Notes under the pieces: model-generated
Databases searched by the model: none
What the model was told of the DNA's origin: nothing
Seen by the model: the letters and a program-made list of their open reading frames with translations, nothing else
Assembly: GCA_964482405.1 (NCBI GenBank)
Contig: CAYZXH010000001.1
Coordinates: 7,122 to 71,121 of the forward strand
DNA: 64,000 nt
From: Zestomicrobium sp964482405
GTDB lineage: Archaea > Thermoproteota > Thermoprotei_A > Sulfolobales > NBVN01
Reading direction: 5' to 3'
Translations under genes and position numbers: made by a program
Part shown: positions 8,788-18,154 of the stretch, piece after piece
Layout of the letters: each line of letters starts with the position of its first letter
Position numbering within the stretch: the stretch's first letter is position 1

Positions 8788-8797
8788 AAGTTTAAAA
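8788..8797 (+). promoter_or_regulatory. TATA box of first liv-type operon
   Basis: GTTTAAAAAC lies about 40 nt before the ATG at 8831, placing transcription start near 8815 and a short leader that contains the GGTG ribosome binding site at 8823-8826. The same TTTAAAA/CTTAAAA core precedes the second operon and the 5S gene. Confidence 0.5.
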
Positions 8798-8830
8798 ACT
8801 CTCGCTAGAATCTATAATGTAAGGTGTACT

Positions 8831-10156
8831 ATGATGTCAAAACGTTCACTCAAAAAAGCTATTTCTAAAACTATGAGTCTCGTGATAGGTCTTATAATAG
8901 TGATTGCCGTTGTGGCCGGTGTCTTGATATACTTAACTAGTCAGCCACCACTCACAACCACCACACCAACCACGACTACTAAGCCGACTATAGAGAAAGT
9001 TAAGATAGGTATTATAGAGCCTTTAACAGGACGTTACGCGGTCTTCGGTCAGGAAGCGGTTGACGCCGCCAGACTCTTAGTAGATATAATAAATAACGAG
9101 TTAGGCGGTGTTAGTTCGTTGGGTGGTGCTAAGCTGGAGTTATACGTTGAGGATGCTGGAACAAGCCCTGACTCAGCGGCTTTAGCTGCTGAGAGGCTTA
9201 TCTCGAATTACAGACCTCACGTAATATTAGGAGCTTACATAAGTAGGCTTACGGCTGCAGTAGCTGAAGTAACTGAGAGGGAGAAAATACCTTTAGTTAT
9301 GGACGCCTTAGTAGACTGGCTAACTGAGAAAGGCTGGAACTACGTCTTTAGGTTAGCTCCTAGAGCGAGCACTCATGGCAAGGCTGCCGTAGACTTCGTT
9401 CTAGAGATGGCTAAAAAAACCAATATGACGATACGTACTGTAGTAGTACTTCATGAAGACTCTATATTCGGCACCACCGTAGCTAACGGTGTGAGATCAC
9501 AATTAATAGCTAAGGGTGTGATACCTAATGAGACAATAACCTACGCGTACACCATAACAGATTTCGGACCGATAATCTCTAAGATTAGGGACTTAAACCC
9601 GGACGTGATATTCAGTGTTCCTTACTTTAGCGACGGGATACTCTTCGCCAAAGCCTTACAAGCTTCAGGAATTAAGGTCAAGTTCATAGCCGGCGCTGGC
9701 GGGTGTGGTTATACGGATCCAGACTCCATAAGAGAGGCTGGTGAAGCCGTAGAATACTTCACTAACACGTACAGCTACAACCCAGCTCGCCAGACCGAGT
9801 GGAACAAACGTATTGTACAAGCATTCCAGCAAAAATATGGTAAGCTACCTACTGAAGCAGCAGGCATTATATTCTACTCACTAATGTTCGTTTACGAGGG
9901 GCTGGAGAAAGCAGGGCAAATGTTTCCTGAAGACCCACTAAACCCAGATAATTTGAGAGCTGCCTTCCTATCACTAGATCTAAACGACTCTAACAGTATA
10001 GCGGCTCAATTATACCCAACTGGTAGAGTAAAGCTAGCATCTAACGGTGAGAACCTCCACGGAGGTACTGCGATCCTTCAAGTCATTGGAGGTCAGCCTA
10101 AGGTAGTATGGCCTGAAGCTGAGGAGGGCGTAACCCCAGTTTTCCCGAGACCTTAA
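8831..10156 (+). CDS. ABC transporter substrate-binding protein, branched-chain amino acid type (operon 1)
   Basis: A 441-residue lipoprotein-like or membrane-anchored receptor. A basic start is followed by one hydrophobic helix (about 16-36), then a Thr/Pro-rich linker (about 38-55) of the kind used in crenarchaeal binding proteins to span the glycan-rich surface, and then a type I periplasmic binding fold (IGIIEPLTGRYAVFGQE, residues about 60-75). It captures an amino acid or related amide outside the cell and hands it to the LivH/LivM permease encoded next. ATG 8834 is an alternative start. The ligand cannot be read from sequence. Confidence 0.9.
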   Translation: MMSKRSLKKAISKTMSLVIGLIIVIAVVAGVLIYLTSQPPLTTTTPTTTTKPTIEKVKIGIIEPLTGRYAVFGQEAVDAARLLVDIINNELGGVSSLGGAKLELYVEDAGTSPDSAALAAERLISNYRPHVILGAYISRLTAAVAEVTEREKIPLVMDALVDWLTEKGWNYVFRLAPRASTHGKAAVDFVLEMAKKTNMTIRTVVVLHEDSIFGTTVANGVRSQLIAKGVIPNETITYAYTITDFGPIISKIRDLNPDVIFSVPYFSDGILFAKALQASGIKVKFIAGAGGCGYTDPDSIREAGEAVEYFTNTYSYNPARQTEWNKRIVQAFQQKYGKLPTEAAGIIFYSLMFVYEGLEKAGQMFPEDPLNPDNLRAAFLSLDLNDSNSIAAQLYPTGRVKLASNGENLHGGTAILQVIGGQPKVVWPEAEEGVTPVFPRP

Positions 10157-10212
10157 ACCTTAAAGTTTTTTAGCTTAAGATAATTCTTTTAATGTGATCA
10201 GGTGAAGCTAGA

Positions 10213-11085
10213 ATGTTACCTAGTCTTAACCTATTACTTCAGAGCATCCTAGACGGGATCTTTCTAGGTTTTCTATACTCCATCATGGCTCTAGGACTCT
10301 CGCTAGTGTTCGGCGTCATGGGGATAATAAACTTTGCCCACGGGGACTTCATCATGTTAGGTTCCTACCTAGTATGGATACTGGCTAACAGCCTGAGATC
10401 AGATCCTTCGTTGATGTCCGTAATTACGGTACCTCTCTTCTTTGTGATTGGTGCAGCTATCTACACGATCATTATAAGACCTGTCTTGGGTAAGGAACCA
10501 TTAATACAGATAGCAGTCACTGTTGGGGTGGGGTACGTCCTACAAAACCTTGCTTTAATGACGTTTAGGGCAGAGCCTAGAGCTGTCCAGATCTCCTATT
10601 TGAACTTTTACGTGGATCTAGGTTTAGTTAGTGTTCACGCGGCTAAACTCGTTTCCGCATTCCTCAGTTTTCTCATAGTGTTAGGGGTTCATTACCTCCT
10701 AACTAAGACTTGGGTTGGCTTAGCTATTAGAGCGACTGCCTATGATAGGGAGGTGGCGTCTTTAATGGGTATTAACGTAGGTAAAATATTCTTATTGGTT
10801 TTCGGTCTCGGAATAGCTCTCACAGGTCTTGCAGCATCTCTCTGGATGACTTTCGGGCAAGCCGATCCCTATATAGGTTCTTCCTTCGGTCTGCTGACTT
10901 GGGTTATAATAGCGTTAGGAGGTTTAGGTGGGGTTTCAGGTCTTTTGGCGTCAAGCATCATAGTGGGGATTATACAGTCTTTGACGATGACCTTAGTCTC
11001 GCCTACGGTTAGTCTAGCAATACCTTACGTGGTCTTCATAGTAGTGTTGTGGTTTAGACCGCAGGGGCTTTTCGGTAAGGGGTGA
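10213..11085 (+). CDS. livH: Branched-chain amino acid ABC permease LivH type (operon 1)
   Basis: A 290-residue protein with about 8 transmembrane helices. The N-terminal block SLVFGVMGIINFAHGDFIMLGSY is the LivH signature, and near the middle a LAIRATAYDREVASLMGI loop is the coupling region that contacts the ATPase. It forms one half of the membrane channel with LivM. It follows the binding-protein gene by about 55 bp, with GGTG at 10201-10204 before the start. Confidence 0.93.
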   Translation: MLPSLNLLLQSILDGIFLGFLYSIMALGLSLVFGVMGIINFAHGDFIMLGSYLVWILANSLRSDPSLMSVITVPLFFVIGAAIYTIIIRPVLGKEPLIQIAVTVGVGYVLQNLALMTFRAEPRAVQISYLNFYVDLGLVSVHAAKLVSAFLSFLIVLGVHYLLTKTWVGLAIRATAYDREVASLMGINVGKIFLLVFGLGIALTGLAASLWMTFGQADPYIGSSFGLLTWVIIALGGLGGVSGLLASSIIVGIIQSLTMTLVSPTVSLAIPYVVFIVVLWFRPQGLFGKG

Positions 11086-11090
11086 ATTAA

Positions 11091-12077
11091 GTGAGGTCGA
11101 GAGATTCATTCTCTATAATCTTACCAGCTCTCATCGTAGTGGTTGCTGGAGCGTCTATACCGTTCTTAGTAGGTTTTAATCAGTACTACATATTGTTAGC
11201 TCTTCAATCCGTCATAGTGGCTTCTATAGCTCTCGCGTGGAACATAATTGGTGGTTATGCAGGACAACTAGATTTAGCTTCATTTGCTTACATAGGTCTC
11301 GGAGGGATACTAGCGACAATGCTAATGATAGAATATAATATAACGCCGTGGGCCGGCATGTTCTTAGGTGCCGGAATCTCAGCGGCTTTAGCTTTTGTTA
11401 TAGGATATCCTCTCTTCCGTTTCGGTATAAGAGGGGTGTGGTACGCCTTATCAACTGCCGCGCTGGTGGTGATTCTACATGAAGTCTCTATAATGGTTTT
11501 AGGACCTTTCGATTACTATATACCGCTCCTTGAGGGCTGGTACTACCTCAGGTTTAGGACTTGGGAGAATCTCTACTACTTTAGCTTAATAGTATTAGCT
11601 TTCGTCATCTCGTTAAACCTCTACATAAGTAGGAGTAAGGTAGGGTACTACCTGAAAGCTATAAGAGAGGATGAGGTGGCTGCTGAGGCCGTAGGCATAG
11701 ATATAAGGAAGTATAAGTTGCTGGCTTTAATGACTTACGCGTCTATCCTAGGCTTCGTCGGATACATATATATAGTCTCGCAGAGAACATTCTCCTACAA
11801 TACCTTTAGCGGTCCTCAATCAGTCTACATAGCTATAATAGGTATAGTGGGCGGGTTAGGATCCGTGAGCGGGGTGTTTACTGCTGCTATAATACTTAAG
11901 ATCGTTGAGGAGTATTTGAGGGGTTACTTAGGTGGTGCCTTGCCGGGCCTCCATCTACTCTTATTCGGTGTGTTGCTAATAACTGTAGGTATCTTAAGGC
12001 CTGAAGGACTCTCATCACTTACGGACACACTAGTTAAGAAAGTTAAGACTAGAATATGGGGTGGTGTTCGTGAGTGA
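11091..12077 (+). CDS. livM: Branched-chain amino acid ABC permease LivM type (operon 1)
   Basis: A 328-residue hydrophobic protein starting with GTG 5 bp after livH. The GYAGQLDLASFAYIGLGG segment and the YYLKAIREDEVAAEAVGIDIRKYK coupling helix are typical of LivM. It pairs with LivH to form the transport pore. Its stop overlaps the GTG start of the ATPase gene, which indicates tight translational coupling. Confidence 0.93.
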   Translation: MRSRDSFSIILPALIVVVAGASIPFLVGFNQYYILLALQSVIVASIALAWNIIGGYAGQLDLASFAYIGLGGILATMLMIEYNITPWAGMFLGAGISAALAFVIGYPLFRFGIRGVWYALSTAALVVILHEVSIMVLGPFDYYIPLLEGWYYLRFRTWENLYYFSLIVLAFVISLNLYISRSKVGYYLKAIREDEVAAEAVGIDIRKYKLLALMTYASILGFVGYIYIVSQRTFSYNTFSGPQSVYIAIIGIVGGLGSVSGVFTAAIILKIVEEYLRGYLGGALPGLHLLLFGVLLITVGILRPEGLSSLTDTLVKKVKTRIWGGVRE

Positions 12078-12804
12078 TGCAGTCTTACTCGAGGTAATTA
12101 ATCTTAGTAAGCGTTTCGGGGGTATTATAGCGCTTAATAACGTGAGTATGAGGATAACTAAAGGCGAGATTCTGGGTATAATAGGTCCTAACGGAGCAGG
12201 TAAGACGACGTTCGTGAATTGCGTGACAGGGATCTACAAGCCTGATAGCGGGAGAGTCATCTTCTTAGGGGAGGACATAACAGGTAAGCAACCTCACTTC
12301 ATAGCACTGAAAGGTATTGCGAGGACGTGGCAGAAGATAAGACCCTTCTATAACATGACAGTAATTGAAGCAGTCACTGCCGGAGCCTTACTGAGAACTA
12401 AAGACGTTCTTAAAGCTAGAAAGGAAGCTGCGGAAATCCTTGAGTTTGTAGGTATTCCTAGAAGTAAGTTCGAGGTCCTCGGCAAGAATATTGCTTTGAT
12501 AGAGCATAAGTTAGTGGATCTAGCTAGGGCTATAGCCACCAAACCTAAGCTACTATTCCTAGATGAGGTGGTGGCTGGGCTGAGACCTCATGAAGTCGAC
12601 GTTATAGCTGACGTGGTTAAGAAGGTTAATAGGGAGATGGGGATAACCTTAGGCGTGATAGAGCACGTCATGAGGTTCGTGATGAACATCAGTGACAGGA
12701 TAGTGGTATTACATGAAGGGAGGTTGCTAACGCAGGGAAGGCCTGCTGAGGTCGCGAGAGATCCTCTAGTAGTGGAAGCTTACTTAGGTACTAAACCTGT
12801 TTAG
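12070..12804 (+). CDS. livG: Branched-chain amino acid ABC ATPase LivG type (operon 1)
   Basis: About 244 residues of an ABC ATPase with Walker A GPNGAGKTT, a LivG-specific long loop after the Q-loop region, and a Walker B LLFLDEVVAGL. The usual LSGG signature reads NIALIEHKLVDLARA and is degenerate: ALIEH replaces the Ser-Gly-Gly core, as is sometimes seen in one ATPase of a heterodimeric pair. GGTG at 12060-12063 lies 6 nt before GTG 12070, which supports that start over GTG 12061. It powers import together with LivF. Confidence 0.9.
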   Translation: MSDAVLLEVINLSKRFGGIIALNNVSMRITKGEILGIIGPNGAGKTTFVNCVTGIYKPDSGRVIFLGEDITGKQPHFIALKGIARTWQKIRPFYNMTVIEAVTAGALLRTKDVLKARKEAAEILEFVGIPRSKFEVLGKNIALIEHKLVDLARAIATKPKLLFLDEVVAGLRPHEVDVIADVVKKVNREMGITLGVIEHVMRFVMNISDRIVVLHEGRLLTQGRPAEVARDPLVVEAYLGTKPV

Positions 12805-12805
12805 G

Positions 12806-13534
12806 GTGATGCACGTGAAGAACACACTACTTGAGTTAATAAATGTGGAAGCTGGCTATGGAGTATTCAGAGTTCTTCACGGCGTTAGTCTTAGGGTAGA
12901 TAAGGGGGAGATTGTAGCTTTAGTAGGTCCTAACGGCGCTGGCAAAACAACAACTTTGAAGAGTATTGTGGGTCTCACAAACCTCTTCAAGGGTGAGATA
13001 ATGTTTGATGGCTCAAGAATCGATGACGTCCCAACATATGATAGGATCAAGAAGGGGTTAGCGCTAGTTCCTGAGGGCAGGGGGATCTTCGCACCCTTAA
13101 CAGTGCTTGAGAATCTCTACTTAGGTGCTTACCACAAGGAAGCGAGGCAAAAACTTAATGATTCTCTTGAAATGGTGTTCACCATATTTCCCAAGCTTAA
13201 GGAGAGGAGAAATCAAATAGCCGGCACACTCTCTGGAGGGGAGTCGCAGATGCTCGCTATAGGTAGGGCCTTGATGTCGAGACCTAAGATACTGCTATTA
13301 GATGAGCCAAGTCTCGGCTTAGCACCTAAGATAGTCTCAGAACTCTTCCATGTATTTAAGGAGTTAAACGAGGAATGGAAAGTTACTTTACTCCTAGTAG
13401 AGCAACACGTTAAGAACTCCTTAGAGATCTCTCACAGAGCTTACGTGATGGAGTCAGGCAAGATCGTATTGGAAGGGGAGAGCTCAGCATTAATAAATGA
13501 TGAGAGATTGCGGAAAGCTTACTTAATAATATAA
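12806..13534 (+). CDS. livF: Branched-chain amino acid ABC ATPase LivF type (operon 1)
   Basis: A 242-residue ABC ATPase. Walker A GPNGAGKTT, the EGRGIFAPLTVLENL Q-loop region, a complete LSGGESQMLAIGRAL signature, Walker B ILLLDEPSLGLAP and the H-loop EQH are all present, matching LivF. It starts 1 bp after livG. It is the last gene of the operon, and an AT-rich stretch follows before the next gene. It has a full signature motif, unlike its partner LivG here. Confidence 0.93.
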   Translation: MMHVKNTLLELINVEAGYGVFRVLHGVSLRVDKGEIVALVGPNGAGKTTTLKSIVGLTNLFKGEIMFDGSRIDDVPTYDRIKKGLALVPEGRGIFAPLTVLENLYLGAYHKEARQKLNDSLEMVFTIFPKLKERRNQIAGTLSGGESQMLAIGRALMSRPKILLLDEPSLGLAPKIVSELFHVFKELNEEWKVTLLLVEQHVKNSLEISHRAYVMESGKIVLEGESSALINDERLRKAYLII

Positions 13535-13630
13535 GTATAACGCGGTCATAAAACTCTCCAATTTCTCCACGGATCTTTATTCCTTTGAATAGTACACGTT
13601 GAAAACTTTTAATCTGATAATCCCTATTTT

Positions 13631-13843
13631 GTGGGTGATGTGTTGGAGGAACCTCCTACGGGACCCAGAAAACATCAGGTCGTTATTGGCTTGATTATCT
13701 TTGTCGTGTGGATTGCTTTACTACCTCTGGTTAACAGGTCTGATATTAAGGTTTTAGGTATCCCCTTGCTTTGGTTCTACTACATATTGCTATCCGTAGC
13801 TACGACTTTAGTGATAACTTTCATGTACTTGTTTGAGAGGTGA
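13631..13843 (+). CDS. DUF3311-like small membrane partner of sodium/solute symporter
   Basis: About 70 residues with two transmembrane helices (about 17-37 and 44-66), like the small DUF3311-type proteins that sit just before SSF transporters in many prokaryotes. GTG 13631 is used here; GTG 13640 or TTG 13643 behind GGTGATG are alternatives. Its stop overlaps the start of the symporter gene by 4 bp (GTGA), so the two are translated together and probably form one transport unit. Confidence 0.7.
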   Translation: MGDVLEEPPTGPRKHQVVIGLIIFVVWIALLPLVNRSDIKVLGIPLLWFYYILLSVATTLVITFMYLFER

Positions 13844-15306
13844 TGTTGTTGAGGGCTGAAGCATTATTGGCTTCCTCCATAGTTTTCTTCGTTATAGCTA
13901 TGTCGGTGTTTATAGGTGTTCTGGTCTCAAGACTGAAAGTCAGGATTCTTAGAGCAGATACCTACATAGTTGCTGGCAGAACTTTAGGGACGCTTGTCTT
14001 CTTCTTAAACTCTGCCGCGGTAATATATAGTGGCTACACATTCCTAGGTACGGCGGGCTACTCCTACAAATACGGTGCCGCAACGATATTTGTCTGGGGT
14101 ACGTCACTCTTAGGCTATGTTGTGGGGTACTTAGTAGCTCCTCGAGTATGGAGCTTAGCTAAGAAGCATAACTTACTAACGCTATCTGACTTCATCATGT
14201 GGAGGTATAATAGTAAGGCATTAATGATCTTAGCCGCGATAATCTCGGTAGTTTTTCAAATACCTTACGTGCAGTTACAGATTCAGGCAGTATCGATAAT
14301 AATTGATACAACATCCTATGGCTCGCTACCCTCACTACATCTGTCAGTAATCGTTTTTGGCTTAGTGATTCTCTACGTGTTCTTAGGCGGCATGATGTCT
14401 ATAGCGTTGACTAACGTGTTCCTGGGTGCTCTAATGCTTGCCACAATGTTTGGCGGTAGTTGGGCTATAATCCTTAAGTACTTCGGCGGGTTGCCGGGCC
14501 TCTACGAAGCGGTTTCCTCGGTCTCGCCAGCCCACCTAACCCTTCCGGGACCCGGCGGCTTAAGACCTGAGACCTGGTTCATATCTTCAGTCATAGGTAC
14601 TGGGATAGGTTTTTGGTGCTGGTCTCAGAGAGTGCAGACGCTCTTCACAGCTAAGGACGTTAAAGTTATTAAGAAGGGCATGGTCCTCAACTCTTGGTAC
14701 CTAGTTCTAGGATCACTCTGGGTTACTCACATGGGCTTAGTAGCTCTCGCTCTAGGAACGCAACTAAGAGGTAGTGATTACGCCTTCATCACACTTATCA
14801 GCGAGGCTTTCGGACCACTAATGTTGGGGTTCGTAGCCGCTGGCGGGGCGGCAGCATCCCTCTCCACGGCCGCAGGCCTCCTACTAGATCAGGCAAGCAC
14901 CATATCCAGAAACCTAATACAGCAAGTCTTCAGGAATAGATTAAGTGATAAGGAGTTAGTAACCTTGACTAGAGTAGCTGTGGTGGGGTTAGGGATAGTT
15001 TCAACGATCTTAGCTTACACGTCTCCAGCACTCTTAGTTGACTTACTCTTAATGGGTTATGCCGGCGTGACTCAGCTATTCCCAGGCCTCTTCATAGGTA
15101 TTTTCTGGAGAGACCTCCAGAAATACGAGGTTTTAAGTGGCTTACTAGTAGGGGAACTGACAGTGCTCGTAATGAATGCTTACTGGGGTCTAGAACCATT
15201 CAGCATACACCTCATAATATGGGGTCTTACAACAAACCTAGCAACTGTCTTAATCACCTATGTAGCAAGGAAAACACTAGGAAGTAGAAAAGCCAAGACT
15301 TATTAA
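13840..15306 (+). CDS. Sodium:solute symporter family (SSF) transporter
   Basis: A 488-residue protein with about 13 hydrophobic helices. The regions GYTFLGTAGYSYKYGAA (TM2), PYVQLQIQAVS and FVAAGGAAASLSTAAGLLLDQAST (TM8-like sodium site) fit the SSF family, PutP/acetate-permease branch. It would bring a small organic acid or amino acid into the cell with sodium. The substrate is not readable. It is coupled to the small membrane gene upstream and followed by a separate CBS-domain gene. Confidence 0.88.
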   Translation: MMLLRAEALLASSIVFFVIAMSVFIGVLVSRLKVRILRADTYIVAGRTLGTLVFFLNSAAVIYSGYTFLGTAGYSYKYGAATIFVWGTSLLGYVVGYLVAPRVWSLAKKHNLLTLSDFIMWRYNSKALMILAAIISVVFQIPYVQLQIQAVSIIIDTTSYGSLPSLHLSVIVFGLVILYVFLGGMMSIALTNVFLGALMLATMFGGSWAIILKYFGGLPGLYEAVSSVSPAHLTLPGPGGLRPETWFISSVIGTGIGFWCWSQRVQTLFTAKDVKVIKKGMVLNSWYLVLGSLWVTHMGLVALALGTQLRGSDYAFITLISEAFGPLMLGFVAAGGAAASLSTAAGLLLDQASTISRNLIQQVFRNRLSDKELVTLTRVAVVGLGIVSTILAYTSPALLVDLLLMGYAGVTQLFPGLFIGIFWRDLQKYEVLSGLLVGELTVLVMNAYWGLEPFSIHLIIWGLTTNLATVLITYVARKTLGSRKAKTY

Positions 15307-15343
15307 TCTGCCATCAATTAATATCATGGAGGTGTTAGTAAAA

Positions 15344-15769
15344 ATGCCTGTAATCAGACGTAGTAGAAGGTTCCCTATAAGAGTAGCTGACATCATGAGT
15401 ACGCCGCCGATAACCGCTAGAGACGATACCCCCGTCGAGGAGATCGCTAAAATCATGAACGAGAATAACATAGGTAGCGTAATGATAGTGGATTCAGGAG
15501 GGATCCTAACAGGAATAATAACTGAGAGAGACCTCATATACGCTATAGCTAACGGGAAGATAGGTAAGAACCTGCCGGCCTACATGATAATGACTGAAAA
15601 CCCCGTAACCATAGAGCCCGGTTCCCCGATAGATGAAGCACTACAGAAAATGCGCGAGAATAACATAAGGCACCTACCAGTAGTTAATTCAGAGAAGAGA
15701 CCCGTGGGCATGGTGTCTCTGAGAGACGTCATCGACGCAATATTAACGTTTATTAAGGTTTTCGCGTAG
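15344..15769 (+). CDS. Two-CBS-domain protein
   Basis: About 141 residues holding two CBS domains: IMSTPPITARDDTPVEEIAKIM...GSVMIVDSGGILTGIITERDL and MTENPVTIEPGSPIDEAL...HLPVVNSEKRPVGMVSLRDV. CBS pairs bind adenine nucleotides such as AMP, ATP or SAM and act as energy sensors; this one has no attached enzyme or DNA-binding domain. ATG 15326 is in frame, but GGAGGTG at 15328-15334 looks like a ribosome binding site for ATG 15344. It lies just after the symporter gene on the same strand, so it could sense energy state for that transporter; this is only inference. Confidence 0.88.
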   Translation: MPVIRRSRRFPIRVADIMSTPPITARDDTPVEEIAKIMNENNIGSVMIVDSGGILTGIITERDLIYAIANGKIGKNLPAYMIMTENPVTIEPGSPIDEALQKMRENNIRHLPVVNSEKRPVGMVSLRDVIDAILTFIKVFA

Positions 15770-15816
15770 TTTTTCTAACTACCAATTATTTTATTGCCTA
15801 GCTGAGGTAACGGCAC

Positions 15817-16590
15817 TTGATTGAAGACTTCAGCGACTTGCAAACTTACTTAAGCATGGTAGGTAGTAGGTTGAGGTACGCGATCTTCTATGTGAGGAAT
15901 TGCTCGTCTACTCAAGACCTAGCCATGAAGCTTTACGAGGAAGGCTATGGGGAAGGCTCAGTAATTATCGCGGAGGAAATGAGTTCCGGGAGGGGAAGGT
16001 TAGGGAGGAACTGGTTAGCCACCTCAGGAGGTCTTTGGTTCACTCTAGTTCTTACACCACCTAAGCCAACCAATTTTCAAATACTTAGCCTAGGAGTAGG
16101 TTCTTCAGTAGCCAAGACACTCAGAGAGCTCTACGAGATTAAAGCAGTGGTTAAGTGGCCTAACGATGTCCTAGTAAACGGGAGGAAGATTGCCGGTATC
16201 TTAATTGAAGGAAGGAAAGACCTTAAAACAGCTCTCTTCGTAGGTGTGGGAATCAACGTTAATAACGAAGTACCGAGCGAGCTAAGGGAGAAAGCAATAA
16301 GTATTAAAGAAGTTCTTAAGCGTCAAGTCCCTAGAACCCCTCTACTAGCGAAAATCCTTCGAGAGATTGAGGGAACATACCTTAAGTTACTTGATGAGGA
16401 GACGGATAAGATCCTGGAAGAATGGCGTGGTCTTACGGAAACTCTAGGTAGGAAAGTTAAGGTAGTTACTGAGGAGGGGGTTATTGAGGGCGTAGCGGTT
16501 GACGTAGCGTCAGACGGCTCATTAATAGTAGAAGACTTAGCCGGCGTTAAACGCTTTATCTACGCGGGCGATGTGATACATTTAACGTAA
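15817..16590 (+). CDS. birA: Biotin--protein ligase (BirA catalytic type)
   Basis: 257 residues, lacking the N-terminal helix-turn-helix of bifunctional BirA, so a pure ligase. Motifs GRGRLGRNWLATSGGLWFTLVL (biotin/ATP loop) and VVKWPNDVLVNGRKIAGILIEGR are diagnostic; the C-terminal SH3-like domain follows (about 210-257). It activates biotin with ATP and attaches it to a lysine of a biotin carrier protein, for example of acetyl/propionyl-CoA carboxylase. The start is TTG. No carrier protein gene is in this window. Confidence 0.93.
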   Translation: MIEDFSDLQTYLSMVGSRLRYAIFYVRNCSSTQDLAMKLYEEGYGEGSVIIAEEMSSGRGRLGRNWLATSGGLWFTLVLTPPKPTNFQILSLGVGSSVAKTLRELYEIKAVVKWPNDVLVNGRKIAGILIEGRKDLKTALFVGVGINVNNEVPSELREKAISIKEVLKRQVPRTPLLAKILREIEGTYLKLLDEETDKILEEWRGLTETLGRKVKVVTEEGVIEGVAVDVASDGSLIVEDLAGVKRFIYAGDVIHLT

Positions 16591-16774
16591 CGACTTACAC
16601 GTAACTAAGTATTAAGTCAAGATGATGATCATTTACCGAGGGAAGCTATTTTCTCAAACGTTAATGTGATTAATGTTATATTACTGCTAAATCAAAGTGT
16701 CACCAAATAAGAATTAAAGAAACATTCGCGCTATTAGCAGATTTACGACTATTATTCTCGGTATGCATGAAAAA

Positions 16775-16784
16775 GCTTAAAAAG
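16775..16784 (+). promoter_or_regulatory. TATA box of second liv-type operon
   Basis: GCTTAAAAAG about 35-43 nt before the ATG at 16818, with GAGGTG at 16804-16809 as ribosome binding site. The 227-bp intergenic stretch 16591-16817 holds this promoter; I see nothing else in it. Confidence 0.5.
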
Positions 16785-16817
16785 GTTTCTGGGAAAAATA
16801 TATGAGGTGTTACCTAC

Positions 16818-18074
16818 ATGGCATTCGATATGAGAGCTATTGCCTTAGTAATAGTGGCTCTAATAATAGGTCTGGCTGCAGGTTACGGCATAGCCGCGAT
16901 GACTGGCGGCGGTGCGGCTACCACCGTAACTGTAACTCCTGAAAAGAAAGTATATAGTATAGGCTTCACCCTGCCACTCTCCGGGGAGCTGTCTTCAATT
17001 GGTAAGATCTGGGAGAAGGTGGTTCAGCTAGCCATCGAGGATTTGAATAGGGAGGTTCAGGCTTATGGTTTCAACGTAGAGTTCCGTGCCGTGATTCTGG
17101 ATGACGGTACTTCCGAGGAGAAAGCGTTGCAGAACGTGCAGAGTTTTGCTCAACAAGGCATTAAGGTTATTATAGGACCTGCTGCCAGCGCTCAAGTTAA
17201 GGTTGTTAAGAGCTATGTTGATAGCAATAAGATAGTTCTTATATCACCGTCTTCCACCGCACCTACTCTAGCTATACCTAACGATTACGTTTTCAGAACT
17301 GTTGGTTCTGACGCTGGTCAGGCTAAGGCGTTGGCTGCCCTCGCGTATCAAGAGGGTGCTAGGAAGGTCGTAGTGTTCCACAGAAACGATGAGTATGGTA
17401 AAGCGTTTGCTGACTTCTTCGAGAATTACTTTAAGGAGATGGGTGGGTCTGCGATTAAGTTACCTTATCAGACAGGCTTGTCAGACTACGCGTCAGAGGT
17501 AGCTACTCTAGCAAGCAAAGTTCAGAGTGAGGGAGCTGACGCAGTAGTTTTAATATCTTTCGATACTGACGGGGCTAACATACTCTCGCACGCCGCTAGG
17601 TCGGACATACTCTCCAGTATTAGATGGTTTATCTCTGAAGGACCGCACGGCGCGGAAGAATTGCTTTCCCCAACAGTTGGTCAATTCGCGTCTGAGGTAA
17701 AATTATTCGGGACTAGACCCCTATTCATAGCTAATCCACTCTACGAAGACTTCAAGAACAGAATGATCCAGAAATTCGGCATTGAGCCAGGTGTATTTAG
17801 TGAGAACTTGTATGATGCTGTGAAACTTGCTGGCTGGGCAATACTTAGAGCAGGGACTTATGACGGGGAAGCTATAAGAGCTGCCTTGATAGAAGTAGCT
17901 AAGACTTACTACGGTCCTAGCGGGTGGACTATCTTCGACTCCGCAGGCGATAAAGCACAGCAGGACTACGGTGTCTGGGCTATAATTCCCGGAGGACCCA
18001 AGGGCTATCAATTCAAAGACGTCGGTCTCTATGAGAGAGGCACGATAATATTCCTTGAGCAAGCATACCCATAA
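16818..18074 (+). CDS. ABC transporter substrate-binding protein, branched-chain amino acid type (operon 2)
   Basis: A 418-residue receptor. An N-terminal hydrophobic helix (about 7-29) with a Gly/Ala-rich end serves as signal or anchor, and the type I binding fold starts at IGFTLPLSGELSSIGKIW. It lacks the long Thr/Pro linker of the operon 1 protein, and the two binding proteins differ widely in sequence, so different ligands are likely. It delivers an amino acid, amide or related compound to the LivH/LivM pair encoded downstream. Confidence 0.9.
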   Translation: MAFDMRAIALVIVALIIGLAAGYGIAAMTGGGAATTVTVTPEKKVYSIGFTLPLSGELSSIGKIWEKVVQLAIEDLNREVQAYGFNVEFRAVILDDGTSEEKALQNVQSFAQQGIKVIIGPAASAQVKVVKSYVDSNKIVLISPSSTAPTLAIPNDYVFRTVGSDAGQAKALAALAYQEGARKVVVFHRNDEYGKAFADFFENYFKEMGGSAIKLPYQTGLSDYASEVATLASKVQSEGADAVVLISFDTDGANILSHAARSDILSSIRWFISEGPHGAEELLSPTVGQFASEVKLFGTRPLFIANPLYEDFKNRMIQKFGIEPGVFSENLYDAVKLAGWAILRAGTYDGEAIRAALIEVAKTYYGPSGWTIFDSAGDKAQQDYGVWAIIPGGPKGYQFKDVGLYERGTIIFLEQAYP

Positions 18075-18154
18075 TTTTTAAATAAATAATGATTAGTCTT
18101 AAATATAAGTTCAACTCACATTAAATGAGTTAAGGAGATACGGGGGTTGGGAGA

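Noticed and set aside
16600..16660. C/D box small RNA suggested by GATGATGA at 16620-16628
   Set aside because: No D-box CTGA at the needed distance and no second C'/D' pair.
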